A DNA stretch of 64,000 bases from a virus, in IMG/VR virus record IMGVR_UViG_3300050014_000073, positions 19,141 through 83,140 of that record; one strand, given 5' to 3'. A program made the translations under genes and the position numbers. The stretch's first letter is position 1, and each line of letters starts with the position of its first letter. Below are positions 7,143-14,220 of the stretch, piece by piece. Below the pieces are notes generated by a model. The model did no database searches and was not told where the DNA came from. It saw nothing but the letters and a program-made list of their open reading frames with translations.

Positions 7143-7148
7143 GATTGA

Positions 7149-7484
7149 TTATACGGTTACTGGATCACTGTTCCTTCTGGCAATTTTCCTAGACTGTAAC
7201 ACAGCGCGCCTTTGATGGTTAACGGAATGCAGGTAGGGAGTACCCACGCCCTCTCCAAAGTTCTCAGCGATTTCCGGTGCGAAGGTGAAGTAGCAGTATA
7301 GTGGGTCTTTCAGGACTGGCATAAGCATCCTCTCCGCGTGGGCCTTTCCTATGCCGCGAGACCGCAGGTAGAACAGCGCCTCTTCGGGGAAACCCGCCGT
7401 GGACGGAGACAGGAAGTGCTGCTGTTGGAGTTTATCGTCTTCGCCTGGAGTCCATTCGGGATTCGGAATCATTTTGGGAATCAC
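7149..7484 (-). CDS. Hypothetical protein, 111 aa, first gene of the leftward operon
   Basis: I choose GTG at 7484 because GGAGGTTCTGC precedes it. An upstream TTG at 7502 lies inside the promoter -10 box. Residues PEEALFYLRSRGIGKAHAERM resemble the EALFYLRSRGI segment of SufB/SufD iron-sulfur assembly proteins, but the protein is far too short for that family, so I assign no function. It heads the leftward operon, 5 bases downstream of which the 87-aa gene begins. Confidence 0.6.
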   Translation of the reverse strand: MIPKMIPNPEWTPGEDDKLQQQHFLSPSTAGFPEEALFYLRSRGIGKAHAERMLMPVLKDPLYCYFTFAPEIAENFGEGVGTPYLHSVNHQRRAVLQSRKIARRNSDPVTV

Positions 7485-7501
7485 GCAGAACCTCCACTTC
7501 A

Positions 7502-7507
7502 ATTATA
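7502..7507 (-). promoter_or_regulatory. Candidate leftward -10 box
   Basis: TATAAT on the minus strand, about 18 bases upstream of the GTG at 7484. The -35 region is poor, so this is a partial promoter call. Confidence 0.4.
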
Positions 7508-7539
7508 CGGTTGTGAAAAGACCACGGAATAAAAATCGC

Positions 7540-7568
7540 TTTACTTTGCACTGCTACCGTAGTATAAA
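7540..7568 (+). promoter_or_regulatory. Rightward sigma-70 type promoter
   Basis: TTTACT, 17 bases, TATAAA, giving a start near 7575. The -35 context CGCTTTACTTT is shared with the promoter at 16870-16898. It points into the structured RNA region. Confidence 0.6.
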
Positions 7569-7574
7569 AAAGGT

Positions 7575-8355
7575 AGCGTCGTTGGCTGGCAAGCTGGTGG
7601 CGTCGGACTTCTTCTGAGAAGTTCAAGGAATCGGGGCGGGTTTCAGTTCCACGAAACCTGTTACCCGCCCCTTCCGTTTTGTGGAAATGACAACTTCTTC
7701 AAATTCGGCCAGCAGCAAAATATCCCCTAGGCATACCGTAAGCCTCTCTAAGAGGCAAGGACTGGCGCTTAGGGTAATACGCTCTGCAAGTACTAGCGGT
7801 CTCCATACGTTCGGTTGCAGGGTGGGTAGTGTCTCTATGAAGCCCGTAAGGGCGGTTCCACAAGAGACAGCGCGGGGGTTTGAGACAGAAGCGCGGAACC
7901 GATCGAACTGCAACAGAGGAAACTCTCGGTCAAATTCTGTCAACGTCACCATCCTACAAATTCCCATATCTGGAATACCAAATGGCACAGATTCACGCCA
8001 GGTCGTGAGGAGAGACGTAAGAGTTGCATCTTACGTCACGTCTGCGGACGCGGCGATTTCTTACATTCAAGGTACGCTAGAGAAAAATCCTAGCGTGAAA
8101 GTTTTCTTATCAGGCAGCAGTCAACATTTCTTAAGCCTCGATATGGGCGTCTTGAGTGGCTTACGCTTCGCGCAGGGCAGGTTCTCCCTAGAGTCCTTTC
8201 GAGTAGTAAACTTCCTTCATGTACTGGGGTCTTAGAACCTCTTAAATTTGTGAAGAGGAAGTTTGCGTTTTGACCTCGATTGGGCCTAGGGGGAGCTCTG
8301 CCCCTTTCAAGAGAGGAAACCGCAGCTACGCTGCTCTTCCTATTCTCTTGAAAGT
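7575..8355 (+). ncRNA. Candidate large structured non-coding RNA, about 780 nt
   Basis: No plausible gene, but perfect hairpins follow one another. Stems: 7633-7640/7664-7671; 7742-7747/7751-7756; 7842-7845/7850-7853 with a GUAA loop; 7915-7918/7923-7926 with a GAAA loop; 7993-7997/8004-8008; 8015-8022/8029-8036; 8074-8080/8090-8096; 8132-8137/8158-8163; 8174-8177/8186-8189; 8238-8243/8253-8258; and 8304-8314/8344-8354 enclosing 8315-8318/8337-8340 and 8322-8326/8330-8334. Longer pairings (7831-7836/7863-7868, 7814-7820/7908-7914, 7854-7859/7895-7900) nest or form a pseudoknot. Two GNRA loops occur on the plus strand only, and the promoter at 7540 faces the same way. Size and ornateness recall GOLLD and ROOL RNAs of phages; identity not established. 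Confidence 0.6.
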
Positions 8356-8669
8356 GTCTTTACATCGCTTCGCGATACAAGCGGCCTGCTCAACCAAAGC
8401 GAAAATCAAGAAAGTATCCTTTACGAGAAACAAAAGGAAAAAGCTCGTTTTATCGTACATACATCCATTCTCCTGAGTGGTTCTCTTTCCGAGAACGGAT
8501 TCTTCTTGCCCGCGGAAGTCACTGTGAAGTATGCAAAGCATACCGAAGTCCACTTCATCTCCACCACGACACTTATGAAAACCTTGGGCACGAGAAAGAC
8601 GAAGACGTCCGTTTGCTTTGCGTTCCTTGCCACGAGACTTTCCACGGAAGGAAATTCAGAAACGTATAA
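8352..8669 (+). pseudogene. HNH endonuclease reading frame without a start codon
   Basis: The frame opens after TGA at 8349-8351 and runs 105 codons to TAA, with no ATG, GTG, TTG or CTG before the HNH domain. The C-terminal 65 residues are a classic HNH/zinc nuclease: YIHSPEWFSFRERIL, then CEVC, LHLHHDTYENLGHEKDED, LLCVPCHETFHG. The catalytic HH and both CxxC pairs are intact. Either translation starts at a rare codon, an indel in the nearby A runs broke the frame (an upstream frame opens at TTG 8270), or it is a relic. It follows the structured RNA directly, and HNH genes are common mobile passengers in phages. Confidence 0.6.
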
Positions 8670-8678
8670 TTAGCTATC

Positions 8679-9017
8679 ATGATTACCGTAACCGTTTCCG
8701 GTCCTTCCAAGTGCGGAAAAACCGCCGTTGCTGTATTCCTTGCTCGTCAGTTAGACGGTCTAACGAAATCCGTTCAGCTCCGTGACGAGACAAGCAATAC
8801 TCTTACTTTCCAAGCCGTCCTTGACGTTCTCGAAGATGCTGAAGTAACCGTCATTGCAAAAGATGACATAGAGATAAAACTTCCCCATGAACAAGACATC
8901 CTCTTCCCCGACGAGAAGAGCTACACTCCTCCTGTTCCTGAGACGGAGCATCCCGAACCGGAAGAGAATCTGCTCACCGAAGACGAAGCTCTTTCCCGAA
9001 TCCTTACGAACGCCTAG
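8679..9017 (+). CDS. Small P-loop protein, 112 aa
   Basis: MITVTVSGPSKCGKTAVAVF places a Walker A motif (GPSKCGKT) at residues 8-15, directly after the first strand. No clear Walker B or kinase lid is present, and the C-terminal third is acidic and proline-rich (ETEHPEPEENLLTEDEA). It is too short for a full kinase, so it may be a nucleotide-binding regulator or a cut-down NTPase. First gene of the rightward block. GTATAATTAG lies just upstream and may be a -10 element. Confidence 0.7.
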   Translation: MITVTVSGPSKCGKTAVAVFLARQLDGLTKSVQLRDETSNTLTFQAVLDVLEDAEVTVIAKDDIEIKLPHEQDILFPDEKSYTPPVPETEHPEPEENLLTEDEALSRILTNA

Positions 9018-9027
9018 GATTTAAATT

Positions 9028-9231
9028 ATGGAATCCTATGCACTTGTCATATCGGAACAGTATCGTATCCTAGTTCACGAAGCAGGACTGAAAGAGGGTC
9101 GGAGTGGGAAGATTATGTATCCCGGTCCACTTCCTGTAGGAGCAATCCTGAAAGCTGACTGGGATCAGGGAGTTGAAGAGGGTCTCAAGGTGTTCAAGCA
9201 ATCCAAGTCTCGCGAGAGGCTAGATTGCTAG
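9028..9231 (+). CDS. Hypothetical protein, 67 aa
   Basis: Start MESYALVISEQYRILVHEAG, 10 bases after the P-loop gene. No family recognised; no signal or membrane segment. It overlaps the next gene by 7 bases, so it belongs to the same transcript as the hypermodification genes. Confidence 0.6.
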   Translation: MESYALVISEQYRILVHEAGLKEGRSGKIMYPGPLPVGAILKADWDQGVEEGLKVFKQSKSRERLDC

Positions 9232-10022
9232 ACGTCATCACTTTCGGAGAGACGCTCTTACAAACACGGGACCTCGATCCAGTATACGTTATGCTGTACC
9301 GTTCTCAATTTTCGTTCTTCCAAAAAGAACGCTTTACCGTAGCGTACTGGCTATTCTATCATTCAGGAGTTTCTGCACTGCTTTCTGAAAAGATGGGGCA
9401 TGCGTTCTGGGACGCTTGCCAGGAACAGTTAACTCTTGCTCCAAGGGGAACGGAGAGACGACACTTCCGTGGATCTGCTGCAACGAAAGCAGTCCAGGCT
9501 CTTCATAGTCTCTATCCAGATCCTGAAGATTTTGTGGAAGCAATGTGTCCATCTCAGAGTACATGCGAGACGTTCCACACAGTTTCATCGCGAGTGGAAA
9601 AGCTTCCGCAGTTCGGACCTTGGATTGCTTTCAAAGTCTGTGATATGCTAGAACGTGTTCTAGATCGTCAGATTGATTCCTCAGGATGCATAGATCTTTG
9701 GTTTCGAGAGCCTCTTACTGGTGCAGAGAAAGCTGCTACTGCTTTCTCTCTTCCTTCCCGCGATGCTGCGATTCAGTTCCTTCTTGAGAAGTTTCATAGC
9801 TGGGGCGCTCCACCTGACTACAAGCGTAAAGTCAACTTGCAGGAGATCGAAACAATCTTATGCAAGTGGAAGGCACATCTTGGAGGCCATTACGAGATTG
9901 GGAAGGATACTTACGAGATATTGCATGGACTCCGAAAGTATTCCTCACGCTCTTCTAGTGCTGCGCACCTGATAGACTGTTTGCAAGAAGGGACTTTGTG
10001 CAAGAGGAATACTCTTTGCTGA
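9225..10022 (+). CDS. aGPT-PPlase-like amino-acid:DNA transferase (thymine hypermodification)
   Basis: A 265-aa, all-helical protein starting at TTG inside the previous gene's end. Features seen: DPVYVMLYRSQF, AYWLFYHSGVSALL, RGTERRHFRG (about 77-86) and FGPWIAFKVCDMLERVLDR (about 130-148). These match my memory of the alpha-glutamyl/putrescinyl-thymine pyrophosphorylase clades, now described as amino-acid:DNA transferases, which attach an amino acid or polyamine to activated hydroxymethyl-uracil in phage DNA. The next genes (P-loop kinase, HMUDK helical domain, radical SAM, hydroxymethylase) are the known partners, which strengthens the call. The substrate cannot be read from sequence. It overlaps the kinase gene by 25 bases. 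Confidence 0.72.
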   Translation: MLDVITFGETLLQTRDLDPVYVMLYRSQFSFFQKERFTVAYWLFYHSGVSALLSEKMGHAFWDACQEQLTLAPRGTERRHFRGSAATKAVQALHSLYPDPEDFVEAMCPSQSTCETFHTVSSRVEKLPQFGPWIAFKVCDMLERVLDRQIDSSGCIDLWFREPLTGAEKAATAFSLPSRDAAIQFLLEKFHSWGAPPDYKRKVNLQEIETILCKWKAHLGGHYEIGKDTYEILHGLRKYSSRSSSAAHLIDCLQEGTLCKRNTLC

Positions 10023-10597
10023 AACCACCTCACGTTCCGGTTATCAACATCCGTGGAGTAAACGGAAGTGGGAAGAGTTATCTAGTCCGTTCTTGGATGA
10101 AACTGCTTGGAGCGAAACCATATCCGCAGCGGTCAAATTTGTTTGGAGGAGAGACTGCAACTGGAGCGGAGTACTATTTGCTTTCAGACGATGGAAGGGT
10201 GATCGGGGACTACCGTACCAATTGCGGAGGCTGTGACCGCATCCACTCCCAAGATGAAGTTGCGGACCATATTCGGTTAGGGATTTCCTCTGGTTCACGT
10301 TACGTTCTGTTCGAAGGTGTGATTCTCTCAACAGTGTTTGAGTATTGGCATCAGTTCAGCCAGTCCATCAACGGGATGCTCTGGGTCTATCTTGACACCC
10401 CACTGGAAGTTTGTTTGAAGAGGGTTTCCGAGCGAAACAAGAACAAGGCATTCAAAGAGAATCTCGTTCGGGACAAGTTCCGGCAGGTTGCTTCCACGCG
10501 CCGTCGAGCAGAAGCCGCTGGAGAGAAAGTGTTTGAGATTCATTGGGAGAACGCAGAGAAAGAGCTAGAAAACCTCATAGCAGGATTAAACATATGA
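9998..10597 (+). CDS. P-loop kinase, probable 5-hmdU DNA kinase subunit
   Basis: A 199-aa protein from GTG 9998, after AAGGGA. Walker A is GVNGSGKS at about 20-27; a lid-type basic segment follows DTPLEVCLKRVSERN (about 132-146). An internal pair of cysteines (NCGGC) is unusual. The fold is that of small-molecule/DNA kinases. In thymine-hypermodifying phages a kinase of this kind phosphorylates 5-hydroxymethyl-dU in DNA to make the pyrophosphate leaving group. The helical domain normally linked to it is coded two genes on (10716-11633), so here the enzyme appears split. It overlaps both neighbours. Confidence 0.72.
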   Translation: MQEEYSLLKPPHVPVINIRGVNGSGKSYLVRSWMKLLGAKPYPQRSNLFGGETATGAEYYLLSDDGRVIGDYRTNCGGCDRIHSQDEVADHIRLGISSGSRYVLFEGVILSTVFEYWHQFSQSINGMLWVYLDTPLEVCLKRVSERNKNKAFKENLVRDKFRQVASTRRRAEAAGEKVFEIHWENAEKELENLIAGLNI

Positions 10598-10719
10598 AAC
10601 TTCCTAAAGTTCGTATGCTCCGGCAGATTCTATATTGGATGGAGGAGCGACAGAGACGAATGCGCCTGGCAAACGCCGCCGTATGGGTGTTACGGAAACA
10701 GAAGAGGAGACTTATATGA
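10594..10719 (+). CDS. 41-aa paralogue of the N-terminus of the next gene
   Basis: ATG overlaps the kinase stop (ATGA), and its own stop TGA overlaps the next ATG, so all three genes are coupled. The residues MKLPKVRMLRQILYWMEERQ align with MKLPPVRNLKKFLWFMEERQ of the next gene, then the frame ends with a basic tail. It looks like a partial tandem duplication kept as a separate mini-gene, perhaps a partner or decoy of the helical subunit. It is too short to be an enzyme. Confidence 0.6.
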   Translation: MKLPKVRMLRQILYWMEERQRRMRLANAAVWVLRKQKRRLI

Positions 10720-11633
10720 AGTTGCCTCCGGTAAGGAACTTGAAGAAGTTTTTGTGGTTTATGGAGGAGCGCCAAAGGGTTTATTTAAGGCGACAGGCAG
10801 GTGAACCTTATCCTTGGACTTCGGATCCCATCTTACGCCGCTTTCGATTTTGCAATGTTTATCGAGAGCAGGATCGGGTGACGACTTTTTGGCGAGAACG
10901 TTGGGCAAAGAAATACGCTGATCACTCGAACTTATGGTTTGCTGCTTGCTTGTTTCGGCACATCAACTGGCCCAATACGCTCGAAGAAATTGGATTCCCC
11001 AAAGAGTGGAATCCTCGTAAGGTCCTTCGCATTCTCGAGAAGCGGAAAGCACGGGGAGATAAAGTCTACACAAGTGCTTATCTTCTCGGAGGCGGAAACA
11101 CCAAGCATGAAACCAAAGTCCGCTACACGGTGATGACAGTATTGAATCCTGTGTGGAAGTGGGTTGAGAAGGCTCTTCCTGGAACGGGTCGTATTGCTCC
11201 TTGGTTAACTGACGGAACTGATGACGTTCCCTGTACGTTACGCGAAATGTTCGATTGGCTCTGCCAGTTCCACGGCTTCGGGAAGTTTCTCTCCTACGAA
11301 ATCGTCACCGATCTTCGTCATACTCGTTATCTATGCAACGCTCCTGACATAATGACTTGGGCGAATCTCGGTCCGGGAGCGCAGCGCGGATTGAACCGTC
11401 TTTACGAACGGGAGCTGAATCAGTCACATCCCCAGGCTCAGCTTCTCGAAGAGCTTCTGGCAATTCAAGAGTGGGTGGTTAAGAACCGTGATTCGAGAGT
11501 TCTTCCTACGATAGAGCCACGAGATCTCGAACATAGTTTTTGCGAGTGCGACAAACTTCTTAGAGCCAAGGAGCGCCTTGTGCAAGGACGTATAATCGGT
11601 CTAGAAAGATTCAGACATCCAGGCTTGATTTGA
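10716..11633 (+). CDS. 5-hmdU DNA kinase, helical-domain protein (HMUDK_hel-like)
   Basis: A 305-aa protein, start chosen at 10716 (AGAGGAGA, 5-base gap); a TTG start at 10635 is less likely. The family signature is PWTSDPILRRFRFCNVYREQDRV (about 33-55), preceded by FMEERQRVYLRRQAGEPY, and followed by NLWFAACLFRHINWP and further helical repeats. I recognise this as the helical domain associated with 5-hydroxymethyl-dU DNA kinases. It should work with the P-loop protein at 9998-10597 on hydroxymethyl-uracil in phage DNA. Length fits a stand-alone helical subunit. The residues most diagnostic of the family are intact. Confidence 0.72.
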   Translation: MKLPPVRNLKKFLWFMEERQRVYLRRQAGEPYPWTSDPILRRFRFCNVYREQDRVTTFWRERWAKKYADHSNLWFAACLFRHINWPNTLEEIGFPKEWNPRKVLRILEKRKARGDKVYTSAYLLGGGNTKHETKVRYTVMTVLNPVWKWVEKALPGTGRIAPWLTDGTDDVPCTLREMFDWLCQFHGFGKFLSYEIVTDLRHTRYLCNAPDIMTWANLGPGAQRGLNRLYERELNQSHPQAQLLEELLAIQEWVVKNRDSRVLPTIEPRDLEHSFCECDKLLRAKERLVQGRIIGLERFRHPGLI

Positions 11634-11651
11634 CGAAGGAGAAATCATAAC

Positions 11652-12134
11652 ATGATAAACGCAAGTGAGTTTTACGGACCGCGCCGTCTCAAGGCGCGAA
11701 ACAACAATACGCTGCTCAAGGGCAACATGATCCCGCGACGGTTCAAGTCCATCGTCATTCGTGTGACGGGAGTTCGTTCAGCTCCTTCTGACTGGGACTG
11801 CCGGCTTATTCTGGACTTCGATTTCCATCCCGAAGCTCTCGAAGCTCTTCGAGGATCGGAAGCAGCTAGTGCTCATTCCTGGGCTGTAAACAAGACTAAT
11901 GGCCAGCGGCTTCGTTCGTACTTATCAGCTTCTGACGACTTCGAGGAACTGGTCGACTGCCGTGTCCGTCTCAAGGTCATTCCGCAACGTGACCCGAAGT
12001 CGGGCGAGCGTGTTCGTTCGCTGGAAGTGACTTCTCTAGCACGCGAAGGGTCAACTCATTGGGAAGTGCTGGCCTCCTCCGGTAGAGATTGCGGAAGAAG
12101 ACGAAACGTATTTTTCGTATCCTCCTGTTTTTGA
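11652..12134 (+). CDS. Hypothetical protein, 160 aa, possible frameshift at its 3' end
   Basis: No family recognised. The first 130 residues look like a compact beta-rich domain (RFKSIVIRVTGVR, CRLILDFDFHPEALEAL, CRVRLKVIPQRD). The last 30 residues (RDCGRRRNVFFVSSCF) look unnatural, while the +1 frame over the same DNA reads KCWPPPVEIAEEDETYFS and stays open into the next gene. Either the gene has a 1-base indel near 12040-12065 or that frame is a leader of the next gene. It lies inside the hypermodification cluster. Confidence 0.55.
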   Translation: MINASEFYGPRRLKARNNNTLLKGNMIPRRFKSIVIRVTGVRSAPSDWDCRLILDFDFHPEALEALRGSEAASAHSWAVNKTNGQRLRSYLSASDDFEELVDCRVRLKVIPQRDPKSGERVRSLEVTSLAREGSTHWEVLASSGRDCGRRRNVFFVSSCF

Positions 12135-12156
12135 GGAGGAGAAAACGGAACTGTTT

Positions 12157-13050
12157 TTGAAGATCTTCATCCCCACTAAAGGACGTCCGGTTCGGATCAG
12201 TACTCACAAGTACTTCCCTTCCGCTTACGTTGTTGTACACAACGAGCAGGAAGCGGAGCAGTATCGCGCGAATGCAACGATCGATCCTAAACGGATTCTC
12301 ATTAGTGGAGCGAAGACCGATGCGTTCGGCCTAACTCGACAACGTGAATGGGTGTGCCAGACGCAAGCAAAGAAGAATGAGTGGATTCTGTTCGCTGACG
12401 ATAACATCTATTACTTGCTAGCGATGGATAAGGAACACTATGGTTTTCCAGAAGTTCTACTGACGGCAGACCATACCAGATTGTCGGAAGAAGAGAAAGC
12501 GACGGCTCGCAAGGAAGGTGCGATCTGGCGTCCTCGTTTCAACACGCGAGTCCCGGTAGAACGGTTCTTGAGGGAGATCGTTCCGGATACAGTTTCTCAT
12601 TGTGAGATTATCGGAGCACACCTTGCAGGGTTTTCTCTTACAGATAACATCTTATTTCGGCGAAAGAAGTTTGTTGACGTCGGATACGTCATAGGCAAGT
12701 TGATGCTCTGGCACAACACTGGGCATGTCCCCTTCGACCATACAGTCACGATGGAAGACTTCTATCACACAGCCGAGAACCTGAAGCGATACGGAGTTTG
12801 CGTAGTAAACAACTTCGTTGCGGTCCGCCCGACGAATTGTCACTATCTTCCAGGCGGAATGGGAACGTATGACGAGCGAGTTCCGTATCGCAAGCGGGAC
12901 GTGGAAACTTTGTTAGCACGGTATCCTGGGATGTTGGCAGTGAAGGACAGAGAGGGATTTGTTCCAGGAACTGACTTGCGTCTTCTCTTGCATTCACGTG
13001 AGGATGTTCAACGATGGCAACGAGCGCAGAAGCGCACAAGATTGTTTTAG
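12157..13050 (+). CDS. GT-A glycosyltransferase, TAGT-like, probable DNA-base sugar transferase
   Basis: A 297-aa protein. KIFIPTKGRPVRISTHKYFP at the N-terminus is the nucleotide-sugar-binding first strand. A segment FGLTRQREWVCQ and the metal-binding ILFADDNIYY (DDN in place of DxD, about 75-84) follow. This layout fits the TET/JBP-associated glycosyltransferase family, which adds sugars to hydroxymethylated bases. In this cluster it could glycosylate modified thymine, but a small-molecule target is possible. The start is uncertain: TTG at 12157 is far from the GAGGAGGAG, while a CTG at 12151 is 9 bases from it. The frame is open further upstream. Confidence 0.66.
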   Translation: MKIFIPTKGRPVRISTHKYFPSAYVVVHNEQEAEQYRANATIDPKRILISGAKTDAFGLTRQREWVCQTQAKKNEWILFADDNIYYLLAMDKEHYGFPEVLLTADHTRLSEEEKATARKEGAIWRPRFNTRVPVERFLREIVPDTVSHCEIIGAHLAGFSLTDNILFRRKKFVDVGYVIGKLMLWHNTGHVPFDHTVTMEDFYHTAENLKRYGVCVVNNFVAVRPTNCHYLPGGMGTYDERVPYRKRDVETLLARYPGMLAVKDREGFVPGTDLRLLLHSREDVQRWQRAQKRTRLF

Positions 13051-13059
13051 GAGGATTTG

Positions 13060-14082
13060 ATGCGAACTGTGGATCTTAGTCGTGGTGAGCAGGTTCGTCT
13101 GTTCAACGGTTTGGCAATCGAGATTGCAAGCAAGTGCAATCGAACTTGCTACTTCTGCCCGAACGGATACAACCAGCGTGAAGATGTCTTCATGCTGGAG
13201 GAAACGGTCTCACGTTTGCTGGAAGAGCTCTCACGCTTGAAGTACTCTGGGCGTATCGAGTGGTACATCTACAACGAACCGACACGTGACGAACGGCTGA
13301 AGATGTTCATTCGTTGGGCGCGAGTTCAGGTTCCGCGCGCTTGCCAGATGATCAACACGAACGGTGACTATTTCAAGGATAAGTTTGACATCGCTGCATT
13401 GTTCTTTGCTGGTCTCAATCAGATGCAGATCAACATCTACAGCGCGCAGGATAACGCAGAGAATGATAAGACGTTTGAGAACGGCGTTGCGCAAGCGCGA
13501 AAGCGTGAAGCGCAGCTACAATCGTGGGTTGATAAGATCTCCCCAACAATGAATATCCATTCGGATGCGAGTCTCTACTTGAACTCAGGCCCGCGAAAGC
13601 GTATTTGCAAAGTCGTGGCGAAGTATGGCGTCCGTCCCAGTTTCAAGGATAGTGATCTCGAGGGGCCAAATCACTTCTCGAACCGCAGTGGAAACATTCC
13701 TGGTTTCCGCAATGGGCTTACAGAACCACTGAAGAAGATGTGTGTGCGCCCGTTCAGGTTTCTCAATATAGATTACCAGGGCGATGCCCTTCTTTGTTGT
13801 AACGACTACCATGGAGTTGTTAAGATCGGGAACGTGAAGGACCATACGCTGGTGGAATTGTGGAACTCTTCGGTTCTCAATCGTTATCGTGTCAAGTTGC
13901 AAGGTCATGATCGTAATTCAGCACTGTGCGACAAATGCGACTACAACGGGGGACACTATCAACATCAGGTGGGACACGTTACGACGGGGTCAGCGGAACA
14001 GGATGTGGAGTGGGTACAGGAGCCGTTTTATCCGGGCGGACTGGTTCAGATCGCGCCGAAGACGGATAAGAGGTTGATTTAG
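13060..14082 (+). CDS. Radical SAM enzyme with SPASM-type C-terminus
   Basis: A 340-aa protein, ATG at 13060 after AGGAGG. The radical-SAM cluster motif is CNRTCYFC (C26, C30, C33). The C-terminal cysteines (CVRPF near 228, LLCCND near 245, CDKCD near 286) are arranged like a SPASM auxiliary Fe-S domain, followed by the usual GN-K---L-ELWNS stretch. In thymine-hypermodifying phages a radical SAM enzyme rearranges the amino-acid adduct on the base; in view of its neighbours that is the best guess here. A peptide-modifying role is the alternative, but no precursor peptide is visible nearby. Confidence 0.82.
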   Translation: MRTVDLSRGEQVRLFNGLAIEIASKCNRTCYFCPNGYNQREDVFMLEETVSRLLEELSRLKYSGRIEWYIYNEPTRDERLKMFIRWARVQVPRACQMINTNGDYFKDKFDIAALFFAGLNQMQINIYSAQDNAENDKTFENGVAQARKREAQLQSWVDKISPTMNIHSDASLYLNSGPRKRICKVVAKYGVRPSFKDSDLEGPNHFSNRSGNIPGFRNGLTEPLKKMCVRPFRFLNIDYQGDALLCCNDYHGVVKIGNVKDHTLVELWNSSVLNRYRVKLQGHDRNSALCDKCDYNGGHYQHQVGHVTTGSAEQDVEWVQEPFYPGGLVQIAPKTDKRLI

Positions 14083-14148
14083 AGCTATTACGGATTGCTA
14101 GGTCGTTTCCGTGGCATCCGGTTTGTGGAAAGTACCGTATAACTAGTC

Positions 14149-14176
14149 TAGCGACGGTCCTAGGGTCGCTAAACAC
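14149..14176 (+). repeat. Intergenic repeat, type B, forming a hairpin
   Basis: TAGCGAC (14149-14155) pairs with GTCGCTA (14165-14171) across a 9-nt loop. The block 14153-14176 matches 34157-34180 with one mismatch and carries the core GGGTCGCTA. The 138-base gap 14083-14220 has nothing else except a GTATAAC element at 14137. Confidence 0.75.
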
Positions 14177-14220
14177 AAACGTCTTCGACTTCTTTCTGGA
14201 AATCGGAAAGGAAAGAAACA

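Noticed and set aside
7623-7988. 121-aa leftward reading frame in the structured RNA region
   Set aside because: It is overlaid by many perfect inverted repeats, lacks a good ribosome site, and the plus-strand GNRA loops and promoter point to RNA on the other strand.
7681-8235. 184-aa rightward reading frame
   Set aside because: Ser/Arg-rich low-quality sequence, no ribosome site, and the same inverted repeats.
7575-8669. Group I intron with an HNH gene inside
   Set aside because: No split coding gene flanks the region and I could not place a P3-P7 core; it looks free-standing.
11376-11399. A third CRISPR-like repeat (GCGCAGCGCGGATTGAAC)
   Set aside because: Only the end resembles a repeat; there is no stem and it lies inside the HMUDK coding sequence.
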